A stretch of 64,000 bases of DNA from Lindgomyces ingoldianus (Eukaryota; Ascomycota; Dothideomycetes; Pleosporales; Lindgomycetaceae): NCBI RefSeq assembly GCF_010093535.1, contig NW_022985201.1, positions 73,621 to 137,620 of the forward strand, in the 5' to 3' direction. Numbering within the stretch: position 1 is the stretch's first letter; each line of letters begins with the position of its first letter. Both the position numbers and the translations under genes were made by a program. This document shows, one piece after another, positions 1-13,302 of the stretch. The notes under the pieces are model-generated. The model saw only the letters and a program-made list of their open reading frames with translations, made no database searches and had not been told where the DNA came from.

Positions 1-920
1 AAATATATCTAAATATGTTTATAAAAAGCTTACATAGGCTTAAGCTTTTTAATAAGAGTACGTAAACTAATTTTAAACTCTTGCCCTTATGTATGCAGCT
101 AGCAAGAAGGTCTAGCTAAACACTAGAAATATTTAAATAAACTAATAATTAAAGAAACTTAATTAGAAGAACCTTAGCCCCTTTACAGTAGCTTATATAG
201 TTTTATTATATACTTACTAATTAATCTTACCTAACAGCATAAAGATACACCCTGTGTTCCACGTATTATTGCTGCGCTAAGTAGCCCTTAAATCTAACTA
301 TCTACTTAGACAGCTAAACCTGCTACTTAAACTTATTATTATAAATAATAAACTAAAATATATTATAAAAGATGTTAAATAAATCTAGTTTAATAAGAAG
401 AAACATATCTATAAATACCTTATAAAATAGACTAGATACAACAAACTGTTGTAGAAACCTGTAGAAGCCTTATAAAAGAACTTTACAGTAACCTAATTCT
501 ACGCCTAATACTTATTTAAACTAAACCTATACTCTAATAAAGACAACTTAATGCTAGAACTACTAATGTAAAGAATTCCTTTTTTAATAAGGGGGGGGGT
601 ACAGTCACAGTATCCTCTCTAGATCCTAGACATAACTGTATTAGATGTGTACTAGAGTATTATTAGTGCATGTCTAACATAAACACAACACAACATAGAC
701 ATAAACTTAAGCATAAACTACTTTAACACTAACTAAACCTAAAATAGGCTTAATTTATACTTAAAGCGCTTAGACTTCTAAGCTAAGTATTTAATTACTA
801 ATTTTCTTCTAAACCTTTCTATTCCTTACACAACGTCTTGTACCTACCATGATACCTTACGTAGTAATTAAACTAGACCTCCGTGAAGCTCTATAACCTT
901 ACTCGTGCATAATCGTGACA
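1..920 (+). mobile_element. Gypsy element G1, 3' end (5' part outside window)
   Basis: This is the 3' end of a Ty3/Gypsy chromovirus: the degraded C-terminal part of pol (chromodomain region), a G-rich polypurine tract at about 590-600, and the 3' LTR. It aligns closely with the 3' ends of G2, G4 and G5. After the LTR the sequence resumes inside the coding region of another Gypsy copy (G2), so G1 is nested in G2. Every reading frame is broken by TAA/TAG, as expected from RIP. The 5' half is off the window, so its target duplication cannot be checked. Confidence 0.85.
603..920 (+). repeat. G1 3' LTR (318 bp)
   Basis: This is a 318-bp LTR that also occurs at 4507, 12985, 18328, 19803, 25148, 31088 and 36436. 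The expected initial TG reads AG here; the end is GTGACA. It directly follows the polypurine tract. Confidence 0.88.
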
Positions 921-3900
921 CTTAAAAAAAGTTTTATTTTTTGTACTATAACTATTATAATTACCTACTAACACTATAAAAAGCAGATTAAGCTCTATGT
1001 AATAAACATAGAACATTATAACCTAATCCTAGGACAACTATAGCTGTATTAGCATAAGGTTGCCTTTAATTACTAAGAGTAAGTTTTAAACTTTAACTCT
1101 TTTTAATGCTAAAATATATGCTTACGCTTATACTTAAACAACACCTAAGTAGCACTTAATATAGAAGGTTTTTAGACTTACTCTCTAATAACTTAGAAAA
1201 AAACTACTTAAGTAAGGCTAACAAGCTAGGCCTCTTACTAAGATAAGCTATATAAAATAATTTAATAACTACTTAAACTTAAAAAAAAAAAAAAGCCTTT
1301 AAAAAATCTTTACTTACTTAATTTAGACACAAACTAGGACTTAAACAGTAAATAGACATCTGCTACATAAGACCTGCTCTGTTTATAACTCTAGCTTAAT
1401 AACTAGATTACAAAATCTATGTAGTTATAATTTCTAATATAGACTAAGCTTTAGCTCTCTAAAAACGCACTAACTTAAAAATAATAGTCTCTTAAGACTA
1501 CTACAACTTATTGCATGTCTTTTTTTAAGATAAGTCTAATAAGCTTCTAATATAACATTTATATAATTACTAAATAACTTTTAAGCCTAGTAAACAACCT
1601 AGTTATAAGCTACTATATAAAATGTTACTAAACAAATTAAAAGTGCTTTAAAAATACTTTAATAAAAACTTAAAAAAAAGTTTATTTAAGCTAGCTTTTT
1701 ACTAGTAGTGTTACTTATACTATTTATAAAGAAACTTAAAGGTAGGCTTTAATTTTATATTAACTACTAAAAACTAAACACTATTACTATTAAAAACTAA
1801 TACTTAATTCCTTTTTTATAGAAAACCTTAAGCTAACTAAGTAAAGTAAAGTATTTTATAAAGTTAAATATTATTACTGCCTTTAATAAGCTAAGAATAG
1901 TAAAGGGTAATAAGTAGCTAATAGTGTTTTAGACTTAATATAAACTATTTAAGTACCTAGTAATGCCTTTTAGCTTAGCTAACACACTTAGTACTTTTTA
2001 ACATTTTATAAACAACTTACTCTAACCCTACCTAGATATGTTCTGCACTACATATATTAATAATATTCTAATCTACAGTAATAGCCTTTTAGAGCATAAA
2101 TAGCATATACACTTAGTGCTAAAAGCTATAGAAGAAGCAGGTCTATAACTTAACATAGATAAATATAAGTTCTACTAATTAAAGGTTACATATTTAGAAT
2201 ATGTAATCTTTATAAATAGCATCTAAATAGACCTTATTAAGGTTTAGACTATGCTAAATTAGTAATACCTAAAAGACATAAAAGACATTTAAGCTTTTAT
2301 AAAATTTACTAACTTTTATTAATAATTTATTAATAACTTCTTGCAGTAAGTAAGCTTTATAATTACACTTACTAAAAAAAAAATTTAATTTAACTTTAAC
2401 TTAAATTACTAATAGTTCTTTAACTAGCTAAAAAAAGCCTTTACTAAAGCTTTAATACTCTACTACTTTAACTTTAAACTACTAATACTTATAAAAGCTA
2501 ATGCCTTAGACTATGTAGTAGCAGGAGTTCTCTTCTAGACTAAGCTAGATAGGACTATTAAGCCTATTACATACTTCTTAAAAAAAATAAGTCTTGCAGA
2601 AAGTAATTATAAGATCTATAATAAAAAATTGCTTGCTATAGTACACTACTTTAAATAATAGCAACCTAAACTAGAAAGTGTAGCGCATTTAATACAGGTT
2701 CTATCTAACTATAAGAACTTATAGTACTTTGCAACTATAAAACAACTTAGCTACTAATAAGCCTATTAGTCTAAATACTTATCTTATTTTAATTTTAAGA
2801 TTACTTATTATTCTAGTTAAAATAAAGAGAAACTAAATGCTTTTATAAAGCAATTCTAAGATGTTTCTACTTAAAAAAAGTGTAAAAGGCTTAACACTAA
2901 ACTTTACTTTAACTTAAGCTATTTTTAAACCTTAACTTAAATAAAATAAATTAAATAATTAATTAAATTATTACTAATAAGTATCTAAATAATAAATTTA
3001 TTTAAGAAACTTTAAACCTACTTTAAAACAGCGCTAGTTAGTTAAAGAAGGTAACACTAGCTAACTATAAAAACTAAAATAGTAAGCTATATTACTATAA
3101 CTAACTTATAATCTTTAATTCTAATAAACTAAGAATTAAACTACTTTAAATTATACATAACTTACCTATTAAAAGACACTTAGGTAGAGAAAAGACTCTT
3201 AACCTACTACAAAGAGAGTACTACTAGCCCTGCATGTTCTATACTGTACGCTAATACGTATTATGTTGCTATACTTGCTGTAAAGTAAAAGCCTTTTAAA
3301 AAAAGTATAATAGCCTACTTAAACTACTTCTAATCTCTAAATAAGCTTAGAAAGATATATTAATTAATTTTATTATAAACTTACCTTTATTTAAAAAGTA
3401 TATAAATATTATAGTAGTTATTAATTACTTAACTAAGTATTAACACTTAATACTATATTCCTCTATAACTGCCCCTAATATAGCCTAGTTATTCTACTAA
3501 TACATATAAGTTTACTATAGCCTACCTAACATAATTATATTAGATAGAGGTACGCAGTTTGTCTTAGCCTTCTAGAACAAACTCTATAAATAGCTCTAAA
3601 TTATCCTCTATTTATTTATAGCTTTTTACCTAGAGACTAACAGCTAGACTAAGAACATAAACACTATAATAAAATAAGTCTTATAAGTGTACATAAACTA
3701 CTAGTAAGACAACTAGGTAAAATAGTTAGCTATAGCATAGTTTAAAGCTAATAACATAATATCTAAATTAATGTAAGTATCTTTATTCTTAGTAAACTAT
3801 AAATACTACTTTTAAATAAATTTTAAACTACTTTTAAATACTCTTTAACTAACTTATTAATTTATATAAGTAATAGATGTAAATAGACTTATTAACAAAA

Positions 3901-4824
3901 TTTAAAATATATTTAAATATGTTTATAAAAAGCTTACATAGGCTTAAGCTTTTTAATAAAAGTATATAAACTAATTTTAAACCTCTACCCCTATGTATGC
4001 AGCTAGTAAGAAGGTCTAGCTAGACACTAAAAATATCTAAATAAACTAATAATTAAAGAAACTTAATTAGAAAAACCTTAGCCTTTTTATAGTAGCCTAT
4101 ATAGTTTTATTATATACTTACTAATTAATCCTACCTAACAGTATAAAGATACACCCTATGTTCTACATATTATTACTGCGCTAAGTAGCTCTTAAATCTA
4201 ACTATCTACCTAGACAGCTAAACCTACTACTTAAACTTATTATTATAAATAATAAACTAAAATATATTATAAAAGATGTTAAATAGATCTAGTTTAATAA
4301 AAAAAATATATCTATAAATACTTTATAAAATAGACTAGATATAATAAACTATTATAGAAACCTATAAAAGCTCTGTAAAAGAACTCTATAGTAACCTAAT
4401 TTTACGCCTAATACTTATCTAAACTAAACCTATACTCTAATAAAGATAACTTAATGCTAGAACTACTAATATAAAGGATTCTCTTCCTAATAAAAGGGGG
4501 GAGTACTGTTACAGTATCCTTCCTAGATCCTAGACATAACTATATTAGACATGTACTAGAGTATTATTAGTGCATGTCTAACATAAATATAACATAACAT
4601 AGACATAAACTTAAGCATAAACTACTTTAACACTAACTAAACCTAAAATAGGCTTAATTTATACCTAAAGTGCTTAGACTTTTAAGCTAAGTATTTAATT
4701 ACTAATTTTTTTTTAAACTTTTCTATTCCTTACATAATGTCTTGTACCTACTATAATACCTCACGTAGTAATTAAACTAGACCTCTGTGAAGCTCTATAA
4801 CCTTACTTGTGTACAATCGTGACA
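921..4824 (+). mobile_element. Gypsy element G2, 3' two-thirds (nested host of G1)
   Basis: G2 covers the Gypsy interior from the end of gag through protease, reverse transcriptase, RNase H, integrase and chromodomain to a 3' LTR. The reverse transcriptase active-site region near 2050-2065 reads YINN instead of YIDD, both aspartates changed by G-to-A. G2 starts exactly where G1 ends; the sequence on each side matches the continuous stretch near 32850 in G5. The 3' flank after 4824 is Copia reverse transcriptase (K1), so G2 was inserted into a Copia copy. It is non-coding now. Confidence 0.88.
4507..4824 (+). repeat. G2 3' LTR
   Basis: A 318-bp LTR, TG...CA, preceded by a G-rich polypurine tract at about 4495-4503. 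Its outer (right) end keeps unmutated CG and TGA sites that are lost at the inner LTR ends of G4 and G5. Confidence 0.92.
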
Positions 4825-5724
4825 TAACCTTTACTTTATATAAAAAGTAAAAGGCAAAATAACTTAACTATATAAAAAATTCTGCCTAGTGTTTACTAGC
4901 TACTTAGATAAAAAAAAAAAATCTTACTTAGTTACTAACTATTTAAAGAATAAGCTAAAGACTACTTTTAGCTATAAAAGTAAGCTTAAAAGCTACATAC
5001 AAAATGCATTTTAAACTATATAATATTATATAAGTATACATTTAATTAATAGATAAGCTTATGCGCACACTGTACATAAAGCTACTAAAAAAGATGCGCT
5101 AGAGCTTTCTACTAAATATAATACTCTAGGTTATACAACTCTTATATAAAGCTGCTAAATTAGGACTATATTAGTTTAAAACATACTATAACTACTATAA
5201 AAAAAAGCTGCGCATACACATCTTTTTATATAACCCCTACTTTTTAATTACTAATAAAGAAAAGCACACTTTTAGTATTACTAGCTTATAAATAAATAAC
5301 ATTTTAAGCATTATAATAAAAAATTTTATATAAAAAAAAAAAAACTATAAAAAGTAAAGTTTTATATAAAAAGTAAAACTATTCTAGTAAAAAAGTAGCT
5401 TATTAAGTTTAATAGTAAAAAAATTAAACTTATGCATAACATAGTAGTTTTTACTTAAAAAAGACAAGTAAACTACTTTTATATAATTAACTTAAAAAAT
5501 AAAGATGCTGCATAATAATATATTAAGTAATATATAAAAAGAGTATATATTACATTTATGTGTTAACTAGAGGCAGCATTTAACCTTTTTATTACTACAT
5601 AAACTATAGACCCTTTATATAATAATATTAACACACTTAACACATAAATTTAATAGTAGATAAATAATAGTAAGTGTAGTCTTACTTTTCTACTATTATA
5701 GCTTAATAGTGTAAAGCTGTTTAT
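4825..5724 (+). mobile_element. Copia K1, reverse transcriptase segment
   Basis: This plus-strand stretch matches K3 at about 43882-44792, i.e. the RVT_2-type reverse transcriptase region of the Copia polyprotein. It lies between G2 on the left and the minus-strand Copia K2 on the right. K1 resumes after the assembly gap at 12291, so K2 and G2 are both insertions into K1. Stops occur in all frames. Confidence 0.82.
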
Positions 5725-6004
5725 TGTTAAATAGGCTCTAACAGCTAGCTGCTTATAGTATAAGCACTTAAGTAGCAAGAGTAAGAGTGGTGTATAGTGT
5801 GCACAGTGTACAAGGTAGGTAAAGTAAGAGCAACATGTTTCTAGTTCTATTACTCTTATCTTTCCTTTGTATAGAGGAAAAGGGGGATATCTAGATGTTT
5901 ACGCACAAAGGTTTGCGCATAAGTATTATGTAACATAGGTATGTAATCCTACTTATGCGCAATTGTTTATATCTAGGCTGCAACGCTGCTGCTGTGTACA
6001 GACA
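5725..6004 (-). repeat. K2 3' LTR (280 bp Copia LTR)
   Basis: This is the 280-bp Copia LTR in reverse orientation (TGTTAAATAG...GTACAGACA on the plus strand). The same LTR is found at 26741, 37599, 45688, 48344, 52169, 55221 and 57345, and split at 12882/18651. Confidence 0.92.
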
Positions 6005-8502
6005 CTAGTAACTTTTCTTTTTATCTAAAAAGTTACCTTCTATACACATTACCTCCCTTCTGTCTGTGTAGGTCTATCTAATTATGTTCTGCCTTTACTT
6101 TACCTTATTTGTTAAGACTTGCCTTAGTAATGCTGTATGTTAGAATAAGCTAGTTATGCTATGTAAATAGCTTTTTTTTTCTTTATCTTTTACTTTCTAA
6201 GCTCTACTATATAATCCCCTAGCTCTTTTTTTTTTTGTATAGTGCTAATAGTAACAGATCCTTATAATAAGAAAAATAAGTGTGTATAATATAAAAAAAA
6301 ATAAAAACAAAAAAAAATAAGCCTTATATAAAGGCGTTGTTAGTCTAGTTAGTCTAAGGCATCTTTGCGCACAGAATCTAGCTAGTCTATAGATGCTTCT
6401 ATTTAGACAGAGAGGCAGTTAGTTAGGACTAATAATTAAAAAGCCTAGTTTAGTGTTTTCTTTATACATATATCTACTAAGTTGTCTTTACTATTAATTT
6501 ACTTTATTTTAGTAATTTCTCTTTTCTTATATAATTTATAAAGTAACATAATGTTAATTATAAGTTACTTTTTACTAGTAGTGCCTAGCTTAATAAAGTA
6601 ATTATATAGAGACTTTAAATCTATGTAAATTACTACTAGGATTAGTAGTAGTTTAAGTGTTTATATAATTTACTATAAAGTTATACTAAGTATAATTACA
6701 TTATTAAACCTTCTAACTATTTTATATAGTTTACTAGTAAGGACACTCTTAGTTACTCTTTTACACTTAGTAAAATTCTAGTGTATAATATTACCTAGTA
6801 TTTTAAAGTAGTTGCTTTACTTTATACAGTCTTTATTACTTAATATAATTAAGAATCCTAGCTATAAGCTAAGGTTCTTGTTATTAGCAAATAATTTATC
6901 TATAAAGATAAACAGCTTTACATAATTAAGCTATAATAGTAGAAAGGTAAAACTACGCTTACTATTATCTATCTGCTATTAGATTTATGCGTTAAGTGTA
7001 TTAATGTTATTATATAAAAGGTCTATAGTTTGTGTAGTAATAGATAGGTTAAATACTGCCTTTAGTTAACACATAAATATAATATATGCCTCTTTTGCAC
7101 ATTACTTAACATATTATTATGCAGCATCTTTATTTTTTAGGTTAATTATATAAAAGTAGCTTACTTATCTTTTTTAAGTAAAGACTACTATGTTATATGT
7201 AAGCTTAATTCTTTTACTATTAAACTTAATAGGCTGCTTTTTTACTAGAATAGTTTTACCTTTTATATAAAACTTTACTTTTTATAGTTTTTTCTTTTTT
7301 TTTTATATAAAATTCTTTATTATAATGCTTAAAGTGTTATTTGTCTATAAGCTAGTAATACTAAAAGTGTGCTCTTTTTTATTAGTAATTAAGAGGTAAG
7401 GGTTGTATAAAAAAATGTGCATACACAGCTTTTTTTTATAGTAGTTATAGTATGTCTTAAACTAATACAGTCTTAATTTAGCAGCTCTATATAAGAGTTA
7501 TACAACCTAGAGTATTATATTTAGTGGAAAGCTTTAGCGCATCTTCTTTAGTAGCTTTGTGTATAGTGTGCGTATAAGCTTATCTATTAATTAAATGTAT
7601 ACTTATGTAATATTACACAGTTTAAAATGCATTTTATATGTAGCTTTTAAGCTTACTTTTATAGCTAAAAGTAGTCTCTAGCTTATTCTCTAGATAGTTA
7701 GTAACTAGGTAAGGATTTTTTTTTTCTCTTTATCTAAGTAGCTAGCAAACACTAGGCAGGATTTTTTATATAGTTAAGTTGTTTTACCTTTTACTTTTTG
7801 TATAAGGCAAAGGTTAAAAATCTAACTTTTATGCTTTATTAGGTTATACACTATAACTTTAAAAGTGCTGTTAGTAATTAGAGTGTCTATTTCTATATAG
7901 TCTAATTTCTTAAATAGTTTTTTAAGTGTAGTAATTACATTGTTTATATAAAGCTTAATAAATAAGGCCTAATTATCTTTTTTTTTCTAGGTTAGAAATA
8001 CCTAGTCTAGACTTTATGCAGGTTTCCTTTACCTTTTACTTCTTCTAGTATTTATATCTTTCTTTTGCACTAGTGCAGCATTACTATCCTAAGGGGCTTA
8101 GTCTGTAGTAGGCTCTAGTTCTGCCTTTATAACATTTTTATAAGGCTGTTCTTTTTTCCTCTTCTTTAAAAGATCTCTTTATATAGGGATTAGTTTATCT
8201 AGGTTATTTATTATAAGTAGGCTGTCTTTTTTTTTTTCTTTATAGTATAGTTTAACCTGCATATATTAGAGCTTTAGTAGGCTATTTTTTTTTTTAATAA
8301 TAATATTTCTTTCTTTAATGCTCTTAATCTTGTATAGGCTAGTCTAGCCTTTCTTCTCTCTCTATGCTATAATCTTTAAGCTAAGGGGGAGGTTAAGAAC
8401 TTTATGTGTTATAAAGCTATTATAAGTGTTAATTATATAATTAATGTTTACTTTTACATAGTTTTTTTAAAGTATCTTTATTACTTTTTATACAGCGCTT
8501 AC

Positions 8503-8685
8503 TTATGTAATAATGTTTAGTAATAGCAGAGAGTCTAGGTTAATTCTTAGGTATGCCCTAAAAACTAGCAGCGTGGGTACTAGACTGTGTAGGCTAGCTA
8601 TGTTGTTTAGAGCCTTAACTGCTATCTGCAGGATAGCCTTATTATCTGTACAGTTACCTAGCTTAGTCTTTAGAATGTTAAACAC
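8503..8685 (-). pseudogene. Copia integrase remnant (60-residue open fragment in K2)
   Basis: This is a short open stretch inside the decayed K2 polyprotein. It contains ILQIAVKALN and VPTLLVFRAYLRI, a block I recognise from the end of the integrase core of ascomycete Copia polyproteins (AVKA.N....G..PTLLVFG.YPR). The equivalent reading is present in K3 (about 43030-43200) and K0 (about 47290-47480). Its length is chance survival between stops; the start codon is GTG, so this is not an expressed gene. Confidence 0.75.
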
Positions 8686-11429
8686 TTATTAGAGAGGTGC
8701 ATGCGCACGCTTAACCTTTCTAACTGCCTAATATGCTTTTATAGGCATTTACCTGCATGTAGCTTTTATAATCTTTGCATAAGCTTAAAAATCCTCTAAA
8801 GCAAAGTTTATACTAGGGTTATGCATAATGTAGTCTAGAGGTTCTTAATAGGTGTTAATCTAGTATTTACACAGTGCATCCTAGGTATCTTGTGCGGACA
8901 TAGATTTTAAGAATGTGGCAGCCTAAAATAATGTATCTGCATTAATAACATGTAAAACATTTTTATTATTAATTTATATAACATTAATAATAACTTTATA
9001 GTTAAAGTAGGTATTATCTTTAATTATAAACTTAAATCTTTATAAGGCCTAGTTATATAATTAGTAAAGGTAGCAGAACTTCTTAATCTCTTCTAGCACT
9101 ACAGCATTAATGTTGTGGCTGGCGCTAGTTAGCATCTTCTAGAGTCTCTCTGTGCAGGGGTGTCTAAATTAGCAGTAGAGGCAGTAAAGTTCTAATTTAG
9201 TAAAGAAAGACATAAATTCTTTCTTACTAATATTAAAAAAAAAGTGTCTTTATTTTTATATAATAAGTACTATAGTTTTGTCTTTATGTATAATAACATT
9301 TAAAATGTTGTTAAAGTATACTCTAAGTTAGTTAGCATCTGCTAGTAATAGCAGAAATAGTGTTAAAGTCTCTAGAATGTAGTATGTAACTAAACTAATT
9401 AAGTTCTAGATTTATATAGTACTAATTAATTCTTTTAGTGTCTAGCTTTTAAAGCTAATATTTATTTAGCTAGGTGTCTAATTAATTTCTATACATAGGT
9501 TCTCTTATATGTACACCTTAAGTTAAGACTTGCTAACAGTAGAGATCTTTACTGCGCCTGTGTCCTATAGTTTGCTTTAGTATACTATACAGTATTAGTT
9601 ATTAAGGATAAACTGCTTAGCATATTTCTTAGGTTTAATGCTGTAGATGTCCTCTTCTGTTGCACAGTGTAGATAAGTAGTAGAGGTAAGGTAGTTAATA
9701 GCTTTTTTAGCATTTTTACCTTTTTATTTTATTTTCTTTGCATTATGTAAATTATTTTCTTTCTTAGGGTAACTTTTAAAGTCTTAGATGTATAAGGTAA
9801 TAGCTTTATATAATAAGGTCTTATTATAAAAATCTTTATATAAGGCAACGTACTAGTTCTTTACTTACATATAGTTATTATAAGGGTAGTTTAATAACTA
9901 ACATTTTTTCTTATAGTAGACAAAGCACTTCTTTATCTGCGTACAGTTGTCTCTAAATTATAGCCTAAACCTAAATAAAGATCTTCTATGTTATTCTTTT
10001 CTGCGCAAAGAGAAGCTTTTTTCTTGTTGTGCAAACTCTTATTATATAGAGTTATATTAGCAGTCTATGTAGTATACATTAGGCAGTTTCTAGAGGTATT
10101 AGTTTACCTTTTAGTCTATAGTAACTTAAAGTAATGCCTGTAAGTTGCTAAATAAGGCTTTACATAAAGGCTTAATAGTAAACATAGCATGTTCTAGTTC
10201 TAGTTATTCTTAACAGGCTTGTATAACAGTAGTGTGTAGTAGAACATCTTTTTAAAATTCTGTTTTTAGTGCCCTTTATATAAGTGTAAGCTTGTTAATT
10301 ATTATTTTAAAGACTTTATATAAACTTTTATTAAAGTTCTTTTATTAGCATTATATAAAGGTTATTATTATTTAGTCTGTCTAGTACTAGCTATAGTTTA
10401 CATTAGTGTTAAAGTAACTACTTAAGGTGTTATACAAATGCTTCTAGTTATGTCTAGGGCCTATGTTGTGCATATAGTACATATTTACTTAACTTTCTAG
10501 GATATCTAGAAAGATGTCTACATACTAAGTTTTTTAGATATTTAGCTATTAATATAAATTAATAAAGATTTTTATTTTATTTATAAAGATGTTATATAGT
10601 TAACTTATATAGTTATTATTTTTCTTTTATGCTTTTTAGAATTATATAATTTTGTCTACTAAAAGTTTTTCTTTAGCAGTTTCCCTCTAGGGTAGAAGTT
10701 TATACAGGTTGTGATGTAGTATAGATTGTGCAGGTGGTATTAGTGGTGCATACACTACTGCAGGCGGTGGTGTGTACAATTAAGGGTGTGGAGCAGGCGT
10801 TAGGTAGGGTGGCATGTATTATTTGTACAGTAATTAGTGTAGTGCTAGCTAAGGTATAGGAGCAGGTAATACTAGTATGTTTAGTGTTAATAGTAGCATT
10901 ATGTTTAGTCTGCTTTTATGCAGAGCCTTATATAGCAATAAAGGTTGCGTACAAAGCCTTTCTAGTGCAATTACCTTTTTTTATGCTATATTATACAGCT
11001 TCTAGGCTTAGGTACTTTTAGTGCTTAGCTGTAGTGTAATTTCTTTGTCTTTTAGCACTTATATAAGCTCTCTTTTAAATGTGTAGCTAAGTGCTAAGAA
11101 GTCTTATAGTGTCTATTCTTTAAAATTCTTTATATATGTACTTAAAAAAGTAGCGCCCTTTTAAGTTATTATATATAAATTAGTAATTATATAACTTATG
11201 TATAATTAAGTTTATAGGCTTATTAAAGCTTTTAACATGTTAATCTTGTTATTCTAGTACTTTAGGCTAGTCTTATTTTGTAGTGTTGCCTTTAATATCT
11301 CTATGTCCTTTATAAGTTGTTTATATAATAAGAATTATTTCTTATTCTTTCTATTATTACATAGAGTTGTTAGTTGCTAATAAAATTTTATTATAATAGT
11401 ATAGTTAATTACTTTTCTAGTAGATTACG

Positions 11430-11600
11430 CAGGTACTGCTGTTGTCTAGCTACTAAGTTATGCAGCTTTAATAGCTTTAGTGTGTGCCTTACACTATCTC
11501 CTCTTTACTTTGTACAGTAGCAGAGCTTGCTGTATAATGTAAAGAATTAATGTGCTATTGTCTAGCTGCTAGGTTGTGCAGCTTTAGTAGCTTTAGTGTG
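11430..11600 (-). repeat. Tandem repeat of the Copia 5' leader, running into the gap
   Basis: Two copies of a unit of about 116-118 bp, the second cut by the N run. The same tandem unit occurs in the leaders of K0 (27180-27414), K3 (about 38038-38160 and 38310-38425) and K4 (48782-49020). The repeat next to repeated LTRs probably explains why assembly failed here. Confidence 0.75.
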
Positions 11601-12290
11601 NNNNNNNNNNNNNNNNNNNNNNNNNNNNNNNNNNNNNNNNNNNNNNNNNNNNNNNNNNNNNNNNNNNNNNNNNNNNNNNNNNNNNNNNNNNNNNNNNNNN
11701 NNNNNNNNNNNNNNNNNNNNNNNNNNNNNNNNNNNNNNNNNNNNNNNNNNNNNNNNNNNNNNNNNNNNNNNNNNNNNNNNNNNNNNNNNNNNNNNNNNNN
11801 NNNNNNNNNNNNNNNNNNNNNNNNNNNNNNNNNNNNNNNNNNNNNNNNNNNNNNNNNNNNNNNNNNNNNNNNNNNNNNNNNNNNNNNNNNNNNNNNNNNN
11901 NNNNNNNNNNNNNNNNNNNNNNNNNNNNNNNNNNNNNNNNNNNNNNNNNNNNNNNNNNNNNNNNNNNNNNNNNNNNNNNNNNNNNNNNNNNNNNNNNNNN
12001 NNNNNNNNNNNNNNNNNNNNNNNNNNNNNNNNNNNNNNNNNNNNNNNNNNNNNNNNNNNNNNNNNNNNNNNNNNNNNNNNNNNNNNNNNNNNNNNNNNNN
12101 NNNNNNNNNNNNNNNNNNNNNNNNNNNNNNNNNNNNNNNNNNNNNNNNNNNNNNNNNNNNNNNNNNNNNNNNNNNNNNNNNNNNNNNNNNNNNNNNNNNN
12201 NNNNNNNNNNNNNNNNNNNNNNNNNNNNNNNNNNNNNNNNNNNNNNNNNNNNNNNNNNNNNNNNNNNNNNNNNNNNNNNNNNNNNNNNNN
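11601..12290. other. Assembly gap (690 N)
   Basis: The sequence is undetermined. From the flanks the gap should hold the remainder of the K2 leader, the K2 5' LTR (280 bp, minus strand), and about 315 bp of K1 corresponding to K3 44793-45106. These add up to roughly the gap size, so it probably hides no unrelated gene. Confidence 0.9.
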
Positions 12291-12881
12291 ACTTTATTAA
12301 GCTAGGCACTACTAGTAAAAAGTAACTTATAATTAATATTATATTACTCTATAAATTATATAAGAAAAAGGAAATTACTAAAATTAAGTAAATTAATAGT
12401 AAAAATAACTTAGTAAATATATGTATAAAAAAAACACTAAACTAGGCTTTTTAATTATTAGTTTTAACTAACTACCTCTCTATCTAAATAAAAGCATCTG
12501 TAGACTAGCTAGATTTTGTACGTAAAGATGCCTTAAACTAACTAGACTAATAACACTTTTATATAAAGCTTATTTTTTTTATTTTTTTTTTATATTATAC
12601 ATACTTATTTTTCTTATTATAAGGATCTGTTACTGCTAGCACTATATAAAAAAAGAAAAGAGCTAGGGGATTATATAATAGAGCTTAGAAAAGAAAGAAT
12701 AAAGAAGAAAAAAGCTATTTACATAGCATAACTAGCCTATTCTAACGCACAGCATTACTAGGGGCAAGTTCTAATAAATAAGGTAGAGTAAAGGTAGAAC
12801 ATAATTAAATAGACCTACATAGACAGAAAAAAGGTAACATGTATAAAAAGTAACTTTTTAGATAAAAAGAAAAGTTACTAG
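12291..12881 (+). mobile_element. Copia K1, 3' internal region
   Basis: K1 continues after the gap, matching K3 from 45106 to 45687, and leads directly into its 3' LTR. It goes straight from TTATTATA to AGGATCTGTTAC, without the extra ~640-bp module present in K0 and K4. Confidence 0.82.
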
Positions 12882-12984
12882 TGTCTATACACAGCAGTAG
12901 TGTTGCAGCCTAGATATAAGCAATTGCGCACAAGCAGAATCACATATCTATGTTACATAATGCTTATGCGCGAACCTCTGTGCA
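12882..12984 (+). repeat. K1 3' LTR, first part (split by G3)
   Basis: First 103 bp of a Copia LTR. It ends with GTGCA, the target duplication of G3, and continues at 18651-18827; the two parts total 280 bp, the standard LTR length. Confidence 0.9.
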
Positions 12985-13302
12985 TGTCACAATTGTGCAC
13001 GAGTAAGGTTATAGAGCTTTACAGAGGTCTAGTTTAATTACTACATAAGGTATCACAGTAGGTACAAGACGTTGTGTAAGGAATAGAAAGGTTTAAAAAA
13101 AAAATAGTAATTAAATACTTAGCTTAGAAGTCTAAGCGCTTTAAGTATAAATTAAGCCTATTCTAAGTTTAGTTAGTGTTAAAGCAGTTTATGCTTAAGT
13201 TTATGTCTATATTATGTTATATTTATGTTAGACATGTACTAATAATACTCTAGTACACATCTAATATAGTTATGTCTAGGATTTAGAGAGGATACTGTAA
13301 CA
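12985..13302 (-). repeat. G3 3' LTR
   Basis: 318 bp, TGTCAC...TAACA on the plus strand. The outer (left) end retains TCA and the inner (right) end has lost its TGA/TCA sites. Confidence 0.92.

Larger units (their letters stand above)
5725..11600 (-). mobile_element. Copia K2 (minus strand), truncated by assembly gap
   Basis: This Copia element reads right to left: tandem leader repeats at 11430-11600, a gag-like region (about 9.9-11.2 kb), integrase (about 8.5-9.1 kb), reverse transcriptase (about 6.7-7.8 kb), a 3' region, and a 3' LTR at 5725-6004. It interrupts plus-strand K1 after the bases TTTAT (5720-5724). Its 5' LTR must lie in the 690-N gap, so the second target duplication is not visible. 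The 3' region lacks the ~640-bp extra module seen in K0 and K4. The reading frame is destroyed by RIP-type stops. Confidence 0.82.

Noticed and set aside
590..600. G runs at 590-600, 4497-4503, 25136-25144 and 36425-36432 as assembly artefacts
   Set aside because: They sit immediately before the 3' LTR in every Gypsy copy and are the polypurine tract.
11550..12309. Long open frames on both strands across 11550-12309
   Set aside because: They consist of undetermined bases in the assembly gap.
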